A DNA stretch of 64,000 nucleotides from Erythrobacter sp. (GCA_024642335.1 JAHEBH010000004.1:1-64000), one strand, 5' to 3'. Shown: positions 27,581 through 37,105, counted from the stretch's first letter. Notes: generated by a model from the letters alone, not told the origin. A program made the numbers and translations.

Positions 27581-30258
27581 GACTCAATCTCCAGTGTCTC
27601 GCCGAAATGTTCGGCCCATTGCGCGGCCACGGCCTGCCGCGCTTCTTCCAGGCGCTGCAACAGCGCCGCGTAACTGTCTTTCCCGCAAGCCTGTGCCAAT
27701 GCAGCCTGTGCCGCAAGCGGCGGCTCCTGGCAGTCGGGGGCGAGCAGGCGCGACGATATCAGCAGCCGGGCCAGGGCGGAAAAATGTTCGCCAAAACCGG
27801 CCGGCAGCAGGCCCGCCTCGGTCAGCAAGGCAATACCGCCATCGATGCCGGGGGTGAGCGCAATTCTTTCGCGCAATTGCAGGTAATGGACGATGAACTC
27901 GCAATCGACCAGGCCCCCGCGCAGCAGCTTTGCATCCAGCGGCCCTTTGGGCTGCTTGTGCTGCGCCATATCGCCGCGCATCTTGAGCACATCGGCCTTG
28001 AGCTTTTCCGGATCGCGCGGCGTTTCCAGCACGTTGCGGATTATTCCCTGCAATTTCTCGCGCGCTTGCGGCGTGCCATAGAGCGGGCGGGAGCGGCACA
28101 GTGCCATGTGCTCCCATGTCCATGCATCCTCGTGCTGGTATTTGGCAAAGCTTTCCAGGCTCACGGCAAGCGGGCCCTGATTGCCCTGCGGACGCAATCT
28201 TGTGTCCACTTCGTAAAGCGCGCCTTCAGCCGTCGGGACGCTCAAGGCCGCGGTGACGCGCGTGGCGAGGCGGTTGAAATAGAGCGAAGTCGTGAGCGGC
28301 CTCGGGCCATCGGATTCCTTGCCTGCCTCGCCATCGAAGAGATAGACGACATCGAGGTCCGACGCATGCGTCAGCGCCCCGCCGCCGAACCTGCCGAGGC
28401 CGAGGACCAGCAATTCACTGCCATCGATTCGCCCGTGCTTGGCCTCGAACTCCGCAGTCGCGGCCGCCGCGCCGGTCTGCAGCGCGGCTTCGGCGAACCG
28501 GCACAGTCCTTCTGCGATATCGAGCGGATCGTGCGCGCCCTCGATCAACTGCACACCCAGCGCGAAGCGCCCGTCGCCTACCACCTGCCTGATGTGATCG
28601 AGCCGCGCTTCGTAATCATCGTCCTCGCTGGCAGCCATATGCGCCGCGAGTGCGGATACGCTGCCCGGCAGGTCGAGCGCGGTGGTATCGATCAGCGCAT
28701 CGAGCAAGTCCGCCCGGCGCGCCAGTTCGTCGGCCAGCGGCGGTGCCAGGGTAAGGATCCGCAACACGCGTTCGAGCAGGCCCGGCCTCTGCTCAAACAA
28801 ACGAAACAGGTTAATCGCTGTGGGCAAATGTGCCAAAAGGGTTTCCCAACGCGCCGTGGCGCGCTCCGGGTCGCTTGCCTGTGAGAGAGCCCTGAAAAGT
28901 TCGGGGGTTATGGCATCGAAAGCCAGCTGCGCCTCCGCACCCTTCAGGACACGGATACTCTCCTTCCAGTAGAGCACCTTCTTCGCGAATTCATCCGGAA
29001 TGACCGGTGCATCGGCAGGCACGGCAACACTCGTCTGCCTGGCATCTTCTCCCAACAAGGCATCATACCGTTCCGCCACCGCGCCGCAGACCTGATCCAG
29101 TTCGGCGATCAGCGCCCCGCCATCGGCAAGCCCGTCAAGCTGCGCGACATTGTCCAGCGCATCCGCCTTGCCGGGCAATTCATGCGTCTGGTGGTCATTC
29201 ACCATCTGCAGGCGATGTTCGACCTGCCGCAGCCGATCATAGGAATCCCCCAGCACGCGCGCGTCGCCGGCATCGATTATGCCTTCTGCTGCCAATGCAT
29301 CCAACGCGGCGCGTGTACCCTTCATGCGCACCGATGGGAGGCGGCCACCATAGATCAGCTGGTGCGTCTGCGCGAAGAATTCCACTTCGCGAATCCCGCC
29401 ACGCCCGCGCTTCAGGTCGAACCCGGGGCCGGGCTGCCTGGGACCGCTATAGGCCTGCCGGATCCGTGCGGTCAGCCGCCGGATTTCCTCGATCGCCGTG
29501 AAGTCCAGGCTCCGCCGCCAGACGAAGGGGCGCACCTGGTCGAGAAAGGCCTCTCCCGCCGCCAGATCGCCGCCAGCTGCGCGCGCACGGATATAGGCGG
29601 CCCGCTCCCACGCCAGCGCCGATGATTCATAGTGGCTCATGGCCCCGGCAAAGGATATCGCCAGCGGGCTGACCTCCGATGCCGGCCGCAGGCGCAGGTC
29701 CACGCGGAAGACATAGCCATCGCCCGTCTGGTGTGCGAGCAGCTCCACCAGTCCGCGGGCATAGCGTTGCGCCGCTTCTCCCGGCTCGTCCCGCTCACGG
29801 CGCGGCAGGGTTTCGGGATCGTACAGCAGGATCGGATCGATATCAGAGCTGTAGTTGAGCTCGCCCGCCCCCTGCTTTCCCAGCGCAATGGCGGAAAAGC
29901 CGCGCGGATCGGCATCAGGCACGCGCTTGGCAATCACCGCCTCGATCGCGCGGTCCAATGCGCGATCGGCAAGCGCGGAAAGTTCACCGGTCACTTTCAG
30001 CAGCGGGAAATGCCCCGCCAGATCGCCGATGCCCAGGACCAGCGCCAGGCCCAGCTTCTCCCGCCGAAGCGCACGGCCCACGTCCTCGTCCTCCACCGCA
30101 AGGGCGGCTCCGAGCGCGGCATCGGCCTGCCCCTCGGCCAGCATGGCGGCGAGGTCAGGCATTCGCTGCATCGCCAGCGCGAGATAGGGCGCATGATCGT
30201 GCGCGCGCCGGATTGCGTATTCCCAGTCAATCTGCATGCCCACATCCCTGCATCGCAT
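27577..30258 (-). CDS. glnE: Bifunctional glutamine synthetase adenylyltransferase/deadenylase
   Basis: An 893-residue GlnE, slightly shorter than the E. coli enzyme. It has two nucleotidyltransferase domains: IALGKQGAGELNYSSDIDPILL in the N-terminal, de-adenylylating half and LGLGRFGGGALTHASDLDVVYLF in the C-terminal, adenylylating half. It adds or removes AMP on glutamine synthetase in response to PII and glutamine, setting ammonia assimilation. The ATG at 30258 gives MRCRDVGMQID; shorter starts are possible. The peroxiredoxin gene follows with a 4 bp overlap. Confidence 0.95.
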   Translation of the reverse strand: MRCRDVGMQIDWEYAIRRAHDHAPYLALAMQRMPDLAAMLAEGQADAALGAALAVEDEDVGRALRREKLGLALVLGIGDLAGHFPLLKVTGELSALADRALDRAIEAVIAKRVPDADPRGFSAIALGKQGAGELNYSSDIDPILLYDPETLPRRERDEPGEAAQRYARGLVELLAHQTGDGYVFRVDLRLRPASEVSPLAISFAGAMSHYESSALAWERAAYIRARAAGGDLAAGEAFLDQVRPFVWRRSLDFTAIEEIRRLTARIRQAYSGPRQPGPGFDLKRGRGGIREVEFFAQTHQLIYGGRLPSVRMKGTRAALDALAAEGIIDAGDARVLGDSYDRLRQVEHRLQMVNDHQTHELPGKADALDNVAQLDGLADGGALIAELDQVCGAVAERYDALLGEDARQTSVAVPADAPVIPDEFAKKVLYWKESIRVLKGAEAQLAFDAITPELFRALSQASDPERATARWETLLAHLPTAINLFRLFEQRPGLLERVLRILTLAPPLADELARRADLLDALIDTTALDLPGSVSALAAHMAASEDDDYEARLDHIRQVVGDGRFALGVQLIEGAHDPLDIAEGLCRFAEAALQTGAAAATAEFEAKHGRIDGSELLVLGLGRFGGGALTHASDLDVVYLFDGEAGKESDGPRPLTTSLYFNRLATRVTAALSVPTAEGALYEVDTRLRPQGNQGPLAVSLESFAKYQHEDAWTWEHMALCRSRPLYGTPQAREKLQGIIRNVLETPRDPEKLKADVLKMRGDMAQHKQPKGPLDAKLLRGGLVDCEFIVHYLQLRERIALTPGIDGGIALLTEAGLLPAGFGEHFSALARLLISSRLLAPDCQEPPLAAQAALAQACGKDSYAALLQRLEEARQAVAAQWAEHFGETLEIES

Positions 30259-30335
30259 TCACGCGCGGAGCAAGGTCGCGCTTGCAGCAAGAGCCATGCT
30301 TTGCCACAGCGCGCCCAAAGAAAGGCTGTCCGATA

Positions 30336-31328
30336 ATGAACTACCGCATGCCCGCCGAATGGGCGCCGCAGGACTGGATCTGGATCGGCTTTCCCGCCGC
30401 CGCGGACTTGTGGGAGGATGACCTGGCTCCTGCGCAGGAGCAGGTCGCCGCTTTCGCCAATGCCATTGCCGGGACCGGCCAGCAGGTGCGGCTGGTGGTG
30501 CGCGACGATGTGAGCGAGGCGCAGGCGCGCGCGCTGGCGCATCCTTCCGTGGTCTTCGAACGCCATCCCTACGGCGATATCTGGTTGCGCGACACTGGCC
30601 CTCTGGTGGTTCTGGGAGAGGATGGAACGCGCGCCGCGCGGCGCTTCGGTTTCAACGGTTGGGGCGGCAAATACCTCCTCGACGGCGACCAGGAAACGGG
30701 CCAGTCGATGGTTCAGGCTGGCTCGCTGGCTGACCTTGGCAAGGCTGAATGGGTGCTGGAAGGCGGCGCGGTGGATACCGATGGCAGCGGACTCGTTGTG
30801 ACCACCGAACAATGCCTGCTCAATGCCAATCGCAACCCACAATTGTCCCGGCAGGATATCGCGATTCGGCTGGAGCGCGATCTCGGCCTCGACCGCATCT
30901 TGTGGCTGGGCGACGGCTTGCTGGGTGACCACACCGATGGCCACGTCGACAATCTTGCGCGCTTCGTAGGTCCCGGAAAGCTCGCCATTCCCGTGGCGAC
31001 AACTGCAGACGATCCCAATGCCGCGACCTATGAGGATGCCGCTGCGCGGGCAGCCAGCTTCGGACTGGAAGTTGCCCGCATCCCCTCTCCCGGCCTGATG
31101 GGAGAAGACGAGGACGTAGAACCGGCAAGCTACATGAACTTCGTCATCGCCAATCATCTGGTGGTGGTGCCGATCTATGGCTCGGGCCAGGACGAGGCAG
31201 CAGTCGCGGCAATCGGAGCACTGTTCCCCAGCCGCAAGACAGTAGGCCTGCGCGCCGATGCCGTCCTCACCGGCGGTGGCAGCTTCCATTGCTGCAGCCA
31301 GCACGTGCCATCGGCGGCCAAGAGTTAA
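30336..31328 (+). CDS. aguA: Agmatine deiminase family protein
   Basis: A 330-residue enzyme of the peptidyl-arginine/agmatine deiminase family, which converts agmatine to N-carbamoylputrescine and ammonia. Catalytic features are RDTGPLVV, GGAVDTDG, GDHTDGHVDN (the His-Asp pair) and the C-terminal GGGSFHCCSQHVP with the nucleophilic Cys319; the usual form is GGGNIHC. The ATG at 30336 was chosen from the family start MPAEWAPQDWIWIGFP. No N-carbamoylputrescine amidase gene is adjacent. Confidence 0.88.
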   Translation: MNYRMPAEWAPQDWIWIGFPAAADLWEDDLAPAQEQVAAFANAIAGTGQQVRLVVRDDVSEAQARALAHPSVVFERHPYGDIWLRDTGPLVVLGEDGTRAARRFGFNGWGGKYLLDGDQETGQSMVQAGSLADLGKAEWVLEGGAVDTDGSGLVVTTEQCLLNANRNPQLSRQDIAIRLERDLGLDRILWLGDGLLGDHTDGHVDNLARFVGPGKLAIPVATTADDPNAATYEDAAARAASFGLEVARIPSPGLMGEDEDVEPASYMNFVIANHLVVVPIYGSGQDEAAVAAIGALFPSRKTVGLRADAVLTGGGSFHCCSQHVPSAAKS

Positions 31329-31354
31329 CGCTTCGTTAGGACTTTGGGCCGATC

Positions 31355-31486
31355 ATGCTTGGCATGAGCAAGGCCCTCGCCCTTACCCACAATTATGCCG
31401 CGCAAAGCGTTGAGACGATCCGCTGTGCGATCGTGCTCAGCTGCGGTGTTGCACTGATCGCGGCGGGCCAGGCGCTGCCTTTCTAG
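31355..31486 (+). CDS. Possible small membrane protein (43 aa)
   Basis: A 43-residue frame in the 217 bp gap between aguA and the convergent TauE/SafE gene. The C-terminal half is one hydrophobic helix (IRCAIVLSCGVALIAAGQAL). The first ATG is at 31355, with an alternative at 31364. The ribosome site is weak and I know no homologue. It is reported because the sequence looks like a single-span membrane peptide. Confidence 0.35.
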   Translation: MLGMSKALALTHNYAAQSVETIRCAIVLSCGVALIAAGQALPF

Positions 31487-31545
31487 GCCGGCCACATCCA
31501 GATCAACTTCGACGGCAATGCTCGGGCGATCGGTCCTGACAGCTG

Positions 31546-32289
31546 CTAAACCAGCTTGATCAGGGCCACGAGTGCTGCGGCAGCAAGAACCAGCCCTACA
31601 AATCCGCGCCAGACTACGTCGCTGACTTTGCCGAAGGCAAGCGAACCAAGCCAGTTTCCTGCCAGCACAAGCGGGAAGAGGATCAACCCCAGTGCCACCA
31701 TGCGCCATTCCAGCACCCCTAGCGCGACACCGGAGACAATGCCCGCCAGCGCCGCGGTTCCGAATATTCCGATCATCGAAGCCTTGGCCTTGTGGCGCGG
31801 GATGTTCCGGTTGACGTAATAGGGGACCACCGGCGGTCCCGGCATGGCCGCAAAGCCCGTCAGTAAACCTGCAGACAGACCCGTCAAGGTGGTGGAGAGA
31901 CGGCCTGGCAGTGCCGCCGATCGACGCGGGACGAGCACGGCAAGGAAGGCTGACAATGCCACCAGCGCGATGAGCAACCGCGCCAGTCGCGGAGGAGTCA
32001 ACTCCAGCAACATCAACCCGGGCGCGGTCGCAAGCACTACCAACACGCTTATCGAAATGGCTGAATGTTCCGCTTCCTTCAGGACGAAGCGTATGTCGGT
32101 CACCGCCATCAGGAAGGCGATGACGAGCACCGTCTGCACCGCTTCGATCGGAGTCAACGACAGCGCCAGGATCGGCACGAGCAGAATCCCGAACCCGAAT
32201 CCCGCCAAGCCGCGGATGAAGGCTGCTGCCAGGGTGGAGAGGATGGCGATGGCGATCTGCGCCGCAGTAAAACCATCCAGTATTTCCAC
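31546..32289 (-). CDS. Sulfite exporter TauE/SafE family permease
   Basis: A 247-residue polytopic protein with about eight membrane helices and the family pattern GLAGFGFGILLVPIL early in the chain and a matching second half, AALAGIVSGVALG. Members move small organic or sulfur anions; the substrate here is unknown. It ends 7 bp before the thrS stop side and runs in the same direction as thrS, so it may be read from the thrS promoter. Confidence 0.88.
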   Translation of the reverse strand: MEILDGFTAAQIAIAILSTLAAAFIRGLAGFGFGILLVPILALSLTPIEAVQTVLVIAFLMAVTDIRFVLKEAEHSAISISVLVVLATAPGLMLLELTPPRLARLLIALVALSAFLAVLVPRRSAALPGRLSTTLTGLSAGLLTGFAAMPGPPVVPYYVNRNIPRHKAKASMIGIFGTAALAGIVSGVALGVLEWRMVALGLILFPLVLAGNWLGSLAFGKVSDVVWRGFVGLVLAAAALVALIKLV

Positions 32290-32295
32290 CCGCGA

Positions 32296-34299
32296 TCAGG
32301 CCGTGACCAGATCCGGCGCGGTTGCGGCCTTGCGCAGCATTTCCACCGCTTCGTCCAGCTTGAGGAACTGCTGCTGCTTTTCGCCCAGTGTCCGCAGCGC
32401 CACCGTTGCTTCCTCGGCTTCGCGTTTGCCAAGCACGAGGATGTAGGGAACCTTGGCCACAGAGTGTTCGCGCACCTTGTAGTTGATCGATTCGTTGCGG
32501 AAATCGGTGTCGATCCGCAGGCCCGCCGCCGCCAGATTTGCCGCCACTTGCCGGGCATAGGGATCGGCATCGGAAACGATGGTTGCGACGACCGCCTGCA
32601 CCGGCGCCAGCCATGCTGGAACGCGTCCAGCAAAATGCTCGATCAATATGCCGATGAAGCGCTCGTAGGAGCCGAAGATCGCGCGGTGCAGCATGACCGG
32701 GCGGTGCTTCTCGCCGTCCTCGCCGACATAGGTCGCATCGAGGCGTTCGGGCAGGACCCGGTCGGACTGGATCGTGCCCACCTGCCAGGTGCGGCCGATG
32801 GCATCGGTGAGGTGCCATTCCAGCTTCGGCGCATAGAAGGCGCCTTCGCCGGGAAGTTCTTCCCAGCCGTATTCCTCTGTCGCCATGCCTGCATCGACAA
32901 CGGCCTGGCGCAATTCCGCCTCTGCCTTGTCCCAATCCTCGTCCGAACCGAAACGCATCTCGGGGCGCAGGGCGAGCTTGACCGAATAGGTGAAGCCGAA
33001 GTCCTTGTAGATCCGGTCCGCCAGTTCGCAGAAGGCGCGCACTTCGGACACGATCTGGTCCTCGCGGCAGAAGATGTGCGCATCGTCCTGCGTGAACTGG
33101 CGTACGCGCATCAGGCCATGCAGCGCGCCATGCGGCTCGTTGCGGTGGCAGCAGCCGTTTTCATACAGGCGCAGCGGCAGGTCGCGATAGGAGGTGATGC
33201 CCTGTTTGAAGACCTGCACGTGCGCCGGGCAGTTCATCGGCTTCAGCGCCATCCACGCCGCCTCGTCGGACACGATGGGGCCATCGTCCTCGGTATTGGG
33301 AACCTCGTCAGGGATGACGAACATGTTCTCGCGATATTTGCCCCAGTGGCCGGATTTCTCCCACTGGCGCGCATCCATGACCTGCGGCGTCTTGATCTCC
33401 TGATAGCCCGCCGCATCGATCGCGCGGCGCATATAGGCTTCCAGCTCGCGCCAGATCTTGTAGCCGTTGGGGTGCCAGAAAACGCTGCCATGCGCTTCTT
33501 CCTGCAGGTGGAACAGGTCCATCTCGCGGCCCAGCTTGCGATGGTCGCGCCTGGCAGCTTCTTCCAGCCGGACAAGGTGCGCATCAAGCTGCTTCTTGTT
33601 GAGCCAGCCGGTGCCGTAAATGCGCGTGAGCTGCGCGTTCTTCTGGTCGCCGCGCCAGTAGGCTCCCGCCACGCGCATCAGCTTGAAGGCTTGGCTGTCG
33701 AGCTTGCCGGTCGAGGGAAGGTGCGGGCCGCGGCACATGTCGAGCCAGTCATCGCCGGACCAGTAGACGGTGAGTTCTTCGCCTTCAGGCAATTCCTGCG
33801 CCCATTCGGCCTTGAAAGCCTCGCCATCGGCCTGCCATTTTTCGATCAGCTGCTGGCGCGTCCACACCTCGCGGCGCAGCGGCTTGTCGGCAGTGATGAT
33901 CGCGCGCATCTTTTCCTCGATCGCGGGGAGATCATCCATGCTGAAAGGCTCGCGGGAGGCGGGGGCCATCACGTCATAATAGAAGCCGTCATCGGTAGCC
34001 GGGCCGAAGGTGATCTGCGTGCCCGGCCACAGCGCCTGCACGGCTTCGGCCAGCACATGGGCATAATCGTGGCGCGCCAGTTCCAGCGCCTCTGCCTCGT
34101 CGCGCGCAGTGACAAGCGCAAGTTCGGCATCGCCATCGAAGGGCCGGTTCAGATCGCGCAATTCGCCGTTCACGCGCGCCGCAATCGCCGCCTTGGCAAG
34201 GCCCGGACCGATAGCGGCAGCCACGTCTCCCGGGGTCGAGCCCGCGGGAACCTCGCGCACCGAACCATCGGGAAGGCTGATCTTCAACAAATCGCTCAT
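32296..34299 (-). CDS. thrS: Threonyl-tRNA synthetase
   Basis: A 667-residue class II synthetase that charges tRNA-Thr. In order: an N-terminal TGS domain, the editing domain with its [11 protein letters not shown] metal motif, the catalytic core ([12 protein letters not shown] with the zinc Cys; [15 protein letters not shown]), and the C-terminal anticodon-binding domain ending in [15 protein letters not shown]. The 135 bp before the ATG hold the elements of a transcription attenuator, and before these lies a Thr-rich leader gene, so expression probably rises when charged tRNA-Thr is scarce. Confidence 0.97.
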   Translation of the reverse strand: MSDLLKISLPDGSVREVPAGSTPGDVAAAIGPGLAKAAIAARVNGELRDLNRPFDGDAELALVTARDEAEALELARHDYAHVLAEAVQALWPGTQITFGPATDDGFYYDVMAPASREPFSMDDLPAIEEKMRAIITADKPLRREVWTRQQLIEKWQADGEAFKAEWAQELPEGEELTVYWSGDDWLDMCRGPHLPSTGKLDSQAFKLMRVAGAYWRGDQKNAQLTRIYGTGWLNKKQLDAHLVRLEEAARRDHRKLGREMDLFHLQEEAHGSVFWHPNGYKIWRELEAYMRRAIDAAGYQEIKTPQVMDARQWEKSGHWGKYRENMFVIPDEVPNTEDDGPIVSDEAAWMALKPMNCPAHVQVFKQGITSYRDLPLRLYENGCCHRNEPHGALHGLMRVRQFTQDDAHIFCREDQIVSEVRAFCELADRIYKDFGFTYSVKLALRPEMRFGSDEDWDKAEAELRQAVVDAGMATEEYGWEELPGEGAFYAPKLEWHLTDAIGRTWQVGTIQSDRVLPERLDATYVGEDGEKHRPVMLHRAIFGSYERFIGILIEHFAGRVPAWLAPVQAVVATIVSDADPYARQVAANLAAAGLRIDTDFRNESINYKVREHSVAKVPYILVLGKREAEEATVALRTLGEKQQQFLKLDEAVEMLRKAATAPDLVTA

Positions 34300-34380
34300 C
34301 GAAACTCGCTCTCAATTCTCTTGCGCGCGCCATGGCACATCAGCCAGCGCACCGGAAGGGGCGGCGCCGAGTTGGAAACA

Positions 34381-34420
34381 GCTTCGGGAGGTTGACGCCG
34401 CACCGCCCGAAGCCGGGCGG
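34381..34420 (-). promoter_or_regulatory. Predicted transcription attenuator before thrS
   Basis: On the minus strand the leader transcript can fold in exclusive ways. Segment 2 (34414-34420, CCGCCCG) pairs with segment 3 (34403-34409, CGGGCGG), a seven-base stem with a GCTT loop. Alternatively GCTTCGGG (34406-34413) pairs with CCCGAAGC (34381-34388), eight bases extendable to ten, followed by TTTCC, a terminator-like form. A GGGCGG inside the leader peptide gene (34450-34455) can in turn pair with CCGCCC of segment 2. This is the 1:2:3:4 layout of ribosome-controlled attenuators. The terminator T-run is short. Confidence 0.65.
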
Positions 34421-34434
34421 CGGCAGTCGCGAAT

Positions 34435-34506
34435 TCAGCCCGCGACCAACCGCCCCCGGTAGCCCGGGGTGGTAGTAGTCTGGGTAGTGATGCGCTCCTG
34501 CGTCAT
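34435..34506 (-). CDS. Threonine-rich leader peptide of thrS
   Basis: A 23-codon open frame ending 135 bp before thrS. Seven residues are Thr (positions 2, 7, 8, 10, 11, 12, 13), with a run of four at 10-13; the remainder is PGYRGRLVAG. Such a density of the amino acid charged by the downstream enzyme is the mark of an attenuation leader. No ribosome site precedes the ATG, and the predicted transcription start is only about two bases upstream, so it may be translated as a leaderless mRNA. Confidence 0.75.
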   Translation of the reverse strand: MTQERITTQTTTTPGYRGRLVAG

Positions 34507-34514
34507 GTGTGCAG

Positions 34515-34543
34515 CATATAAGCATGGAATGCTTAACTGTCAC
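34515..34543 (-). promoter_or_regulatory. Predicted thrS promoter
   Basis: On the minus strand GTGACA (34543-34538) and TATATG (34520-34515) are separated by exactly 17 bases, close to the sigma-70 consensus. Transcription would start near 34508, just before the leader peptide ATG at 34506. Confidence 0.6.
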
Positions 34544-34600
34544 TAACCCGCCGTTCCGGCCCTTGGCGCGGCTGCCGCAAGGGTCCATGATGAGCTCCAT

Positions 34601-35338
34601 ATGAGTGCGTTGGTCACACAGTTTGCAGAGATTGCCGGGCGCCGGATCGCTTTTCGCCACGCTCCCGGAAGCGGGCCGGCGATCGTCTTCCTGCCCGGCT
34701 ATATGTCCGACATGGCGGGCAGCAAGGCGACGGCCCTGTTCGACTGGGCCAGCGCTGTCGGGCGCGAATGCCTGTTGCTCGATTATTCGGGTTGCGGCGA
34801 AAGCCCCGGCCAGTTCGCCGATGGCACGCTGTCACGCTGGTGCGAAGAAGTTGTGGGGCTGGTGCAGAGCGCGATCGGCAGCAAGCACGTCGTGCTGGTA
34901 GGATCCTCCATGGGCGGCTGGCTGATGCTGCTCGCGGCGCAGGCTCTGGGCGACAAGGTTTGCGGACTGGTCGGGATTGCTGCCGCACCCGACTTTACCA
35001 GCTGGGGCTATGACGCGGAACAGAAGGCAAGCCTCGCCGCCGGGACGACGATCTATCAGGAAAGCGACTACGGCTATGATCCCATGCCCACCCATCCGGG
35101 CTTCTGGGCAGACGGCGAGGTGCAACTGCAATTGACGGGCGAGATACCGCTCGCCTGCCCGGTACGCCTACTGCACGGGCAGGAAGATGCCGATGTCCCG
35201 CCCGAAATCTCCTTGCGACTTGCCAATGCACTGCGTTCAGAGGATGTGCAGGTGACCCTTGTCAAAGGCGGCGATCACCGCCTCTCGCGCGATAGCGATA
35301 TCGCCCTGCTCCTGCGCACGGTGGCCACGATACGCTGA
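34601..35338 (+). CDS. Alpha/beta hydrolase
   Basis: A 245-residue alpha/beta hydrolase resembling the ABHD10/thioesterase-like group. The nucleophile elbow is GSSMGG (Ser103); the acid is in LHGQEDADVP and the His in KGGDHRLS near the end. The cap region is short. The substrate is unknown, probably a small ester or thioester. It is divergent from thrS and is followed 16 bp later by a repeat protein gene and then an LLM oxidoreductase gene, which may form one operon. Confidence 0.85.
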   Translation: MSALVTQFAEIAGRRIAFRHAPGSGPAIVFLPGYMSDMAGSKATALFDWASAVGRECLLLDYSGCGESPGQFADGTLSRWCEEVVGLVQSAIGSKHVVLVGSSMGGWLMLLAAQALGDKVCGLVGIAAAPDFTSWGYDAEQKASLAAGTTIYQESDYGYDPMPTHPGFWADGEVQLQLTGEIPLACPVRLLHGQEDADVPPEISLRLANALRSEDVQVTLVKGGDHRLSRDSDIALLLRTVATIR

Positions 35339-35354
35339 TCCGGAAACCGACCCG

Positions 35355-36122
35355 ATGTTCTCAATGATCGCCGCTTCGCTCGTCTTTGCCCAGCTCGCCA
35401 TGCCGGTCACGCTGGAACAGGACCGGCTGACCGCCTGCATGGATGAAGCGCAGGGAGATCCCGCAACGGCGATTGCCACGGCCAATGAATGGCTGGAAGG
35501 AACCAGCGGCCCGGGACGCAGCCTGCCGCAGCAATGCCTGGGCTTTGCCTATATGGCGCTGCTGCGCTGGGAAGCTGCGCAGCAGGCTTTCGTGACTGCA
35601 CGCGACGCGCGGCTGGTAGATGATTACCTCGCCCGGGCAAGGCTGGGCGGAATGGCAGGCAATGCTGCGCTGGCCGGCGAAGTCTATTTGCAGGCCACCA
35701 GCCTGTTGCTGCGGGCGGAGGAGGATGCGCTGGCCGCCGATCAGCAGACGATGGCCGGACAATTCGCCACCGATCGCGCGCGGGCATTGGTCGCCTTGGG
35801 CCTTGAGAGCGAGGCTGCGGCGGCACTGGACAAGGCACGCGGATTTGCGCCGCAGGATGCGACGATCTGGCTTCTTTCAGCCACGCTGGCCCGGCGGATG
35901 GGCGATCTGGAGAACGCCCAGAACTGGATCGAAATCGCCAGCCTGCTCGATTCGGTCAATCCCGCGATCGGGCTCGAAGCCGGGTTGATCGCCGCTTTGG
36001 CCGGATTCGACGATACCGCGCGCGCAAGCTGGCAATCGGTGGTCGACAATGCCGGCGGATCGCCGCAAGCTGCCGCGGCGCAACTTTACCTGCAGCAACT
36101 TGACGAGGTACCAGCACCCTGA
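35355..36122 (+). CDS. Predicted secreted helical-repeat (TPR-like) protein
   Basis: A 255-residue protein starting with a signal-like stretch (MFSMIAASLVFAQLAMP) followed by Ala-rich helical pairs in the style of tetratricopeptide repeats (for example GRSLPQQCLGFAYMALLRWEAAQQAF). It probably serves as a protein-binding scaffold in the periplasm; no partner is evident. The ATG at 35355 was chosen because upstream in-frame residues are not signal-like. Its stop overlaps the next start (TGATG). Confidence 0.7.
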   Translation: MFSMIAASLVFAQLAMPVTLEQDRLTACMDEAQGDPATAIATANEWLEGTSGPGRSLPQQCLGFAYMALLRWEAAQQAFVTARDARLVDDYLARARLGGMAGNAALAGEVYLQATSLLLRAEEDALAADQQTMAGQFATDRARALVALGLESEAAAALDKARGFAPQDATIWLLSATLARRMGDLENAQNWIEIASLLDSVNPAIGLEAGLIAALAGFDDTARASWQSVVDNAGGSPQAAAAQLYLQQLDEVPAP

Positions 36123-37105
36123 TGACAACGCTTTGTGTCCTCGACCTCGTACCCATCCGCGAAGGCTGGCAAGTTGCAGACGCCCTGGCAGAAGCGGGCA
36201 ACTTGGCAAGGGTAGCGGAAGAGGCGGGATACAAGCGCTTCTGGGTTGCCGAACATCATGCGACCGAAGGCGTGGCGGGAGGGGCAACCTCGGTCGTCAT
36301 TTCCCATATCGGCCATTGCACAAGCACTATCCGCATTGGCGCGGGCGGCATCATGCTGCCCAACCACAACCCCTTCGTCATCGCAGAGCAGTTCGGGACC
36401 CTGGACGGGCTGTTCCCCGGCCGGGTCGACCTGGGACTGGGCCGGGCACCCGGGGCAGCGCCGATACTGGGGCAGGCCTTGCGCAAGGACCTTGGCCGCG
36501 CGGCCGAGTATTTCCCGCAGGACGTTGTCGAACTGCGCGCTCTGCTGACGGGCGATCTTGACCTGCCAATCACCGCCACGCCGGGTCTTGGGGCGAAGGT
36601 CGAGATGTGGATGCTTGGCTCAAGCCTGTTCGGCGCGCAGCTCGCCGCGCAGTTGGGCATGCCATACGCCTTCGCCAGCCACTTCGCGCCCGACCATCTC
36701 GACGCCGCGCTGCATTCCTATCGCAGCCAGTTCCGTCCCTCGGCCTATCTCGACCAGCCGCATGTCATGGCGGCAATGACAGTGATCTGCGGCGAAAGTG
36801 ATGCGGACGCCGTGCTGCTCGCCAGTTCGCAGGACCAGGCCTTCGTGCGGCTGCGCAGCGGCGATCCGGGCAAACTGCCGCCGCCGGTTGCGGGCTATCG
36901 CGAGGGGCTCGACGCCTCTGCGCGCGGTATGCTTGAGCGCATGGATGTCGCCCGCGCTGTCGGATCACCGCAAGCAGTGAGAGAAAAGATTGCGCGTTTC
37001 ATTGAGCGGACACAGGCGGACGAGATCATCGTCTCCGGCGCCACGTTCGATCCGCTCGCGCGCCAGCAATCGCTGCGCCTCACGGCAGAGGCAGTGGCAC
37101 GCTAA
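36122..37105 (+). CDS. LLM class flavin-dependent oxidoreductase
   Basis: A 327-residue luciferase-like monooxygenase family protein (MsnO8 subgroup). It opens with LCVLDLVPIREGW, contains FWVAEHHATEGVAGGATSVVISHI and IRIGAGGIMLPNHNPFVIAEQFGTLDGLFPGRVDLGLGRAPG, which together form the barrel strands that hold FMN. It probably reduces or oxygenates a small molecule using reduced flavin, but its substrate is not known. It is the last gene of the unit starting at 34601. Confidence 0.9.
   Translation: MTTLCVLDLVPIREGWQVADALAEAGNLARVAEEAGYKRFWVAEHHATEGVAGGATSVVISHIGHCTSTIRIGAGGIMLPNHNPFVIAEQFGTLDGLFPGRVDLGLGRAPGAAPILGQALRKDLGRAAEYFPQDVVELRALLTGDLDLPITATPGLGAKVEMWMLGSSLFGAQLAAQLGMPYAFASHFAPDHLDAALHSYRSQFRPSAYLDQPHVMAAMTVICGESDADAVLLASSQDQAFVRLRSGDPGKLPPPVAGYREGLDASARGMLERMDVARAVGSPQAVREKIARFIERTQADEIIVSGATFDPLARQQSLRLTAEAVAR

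Noticed and set aside
31325-32935. Open frame of about 536 codons on the minus strand
   Set aside because: It overlaps the TauE/SafE permease gene and thrS in a different frame and has no membrane or domain pattern.
32065-34395. Open frame of about 776 codons on the plus strand
   Set aside because: It is antisense to thrS, whose motifs are complete, and reads as low-complexity His/Arg-rich sequence.
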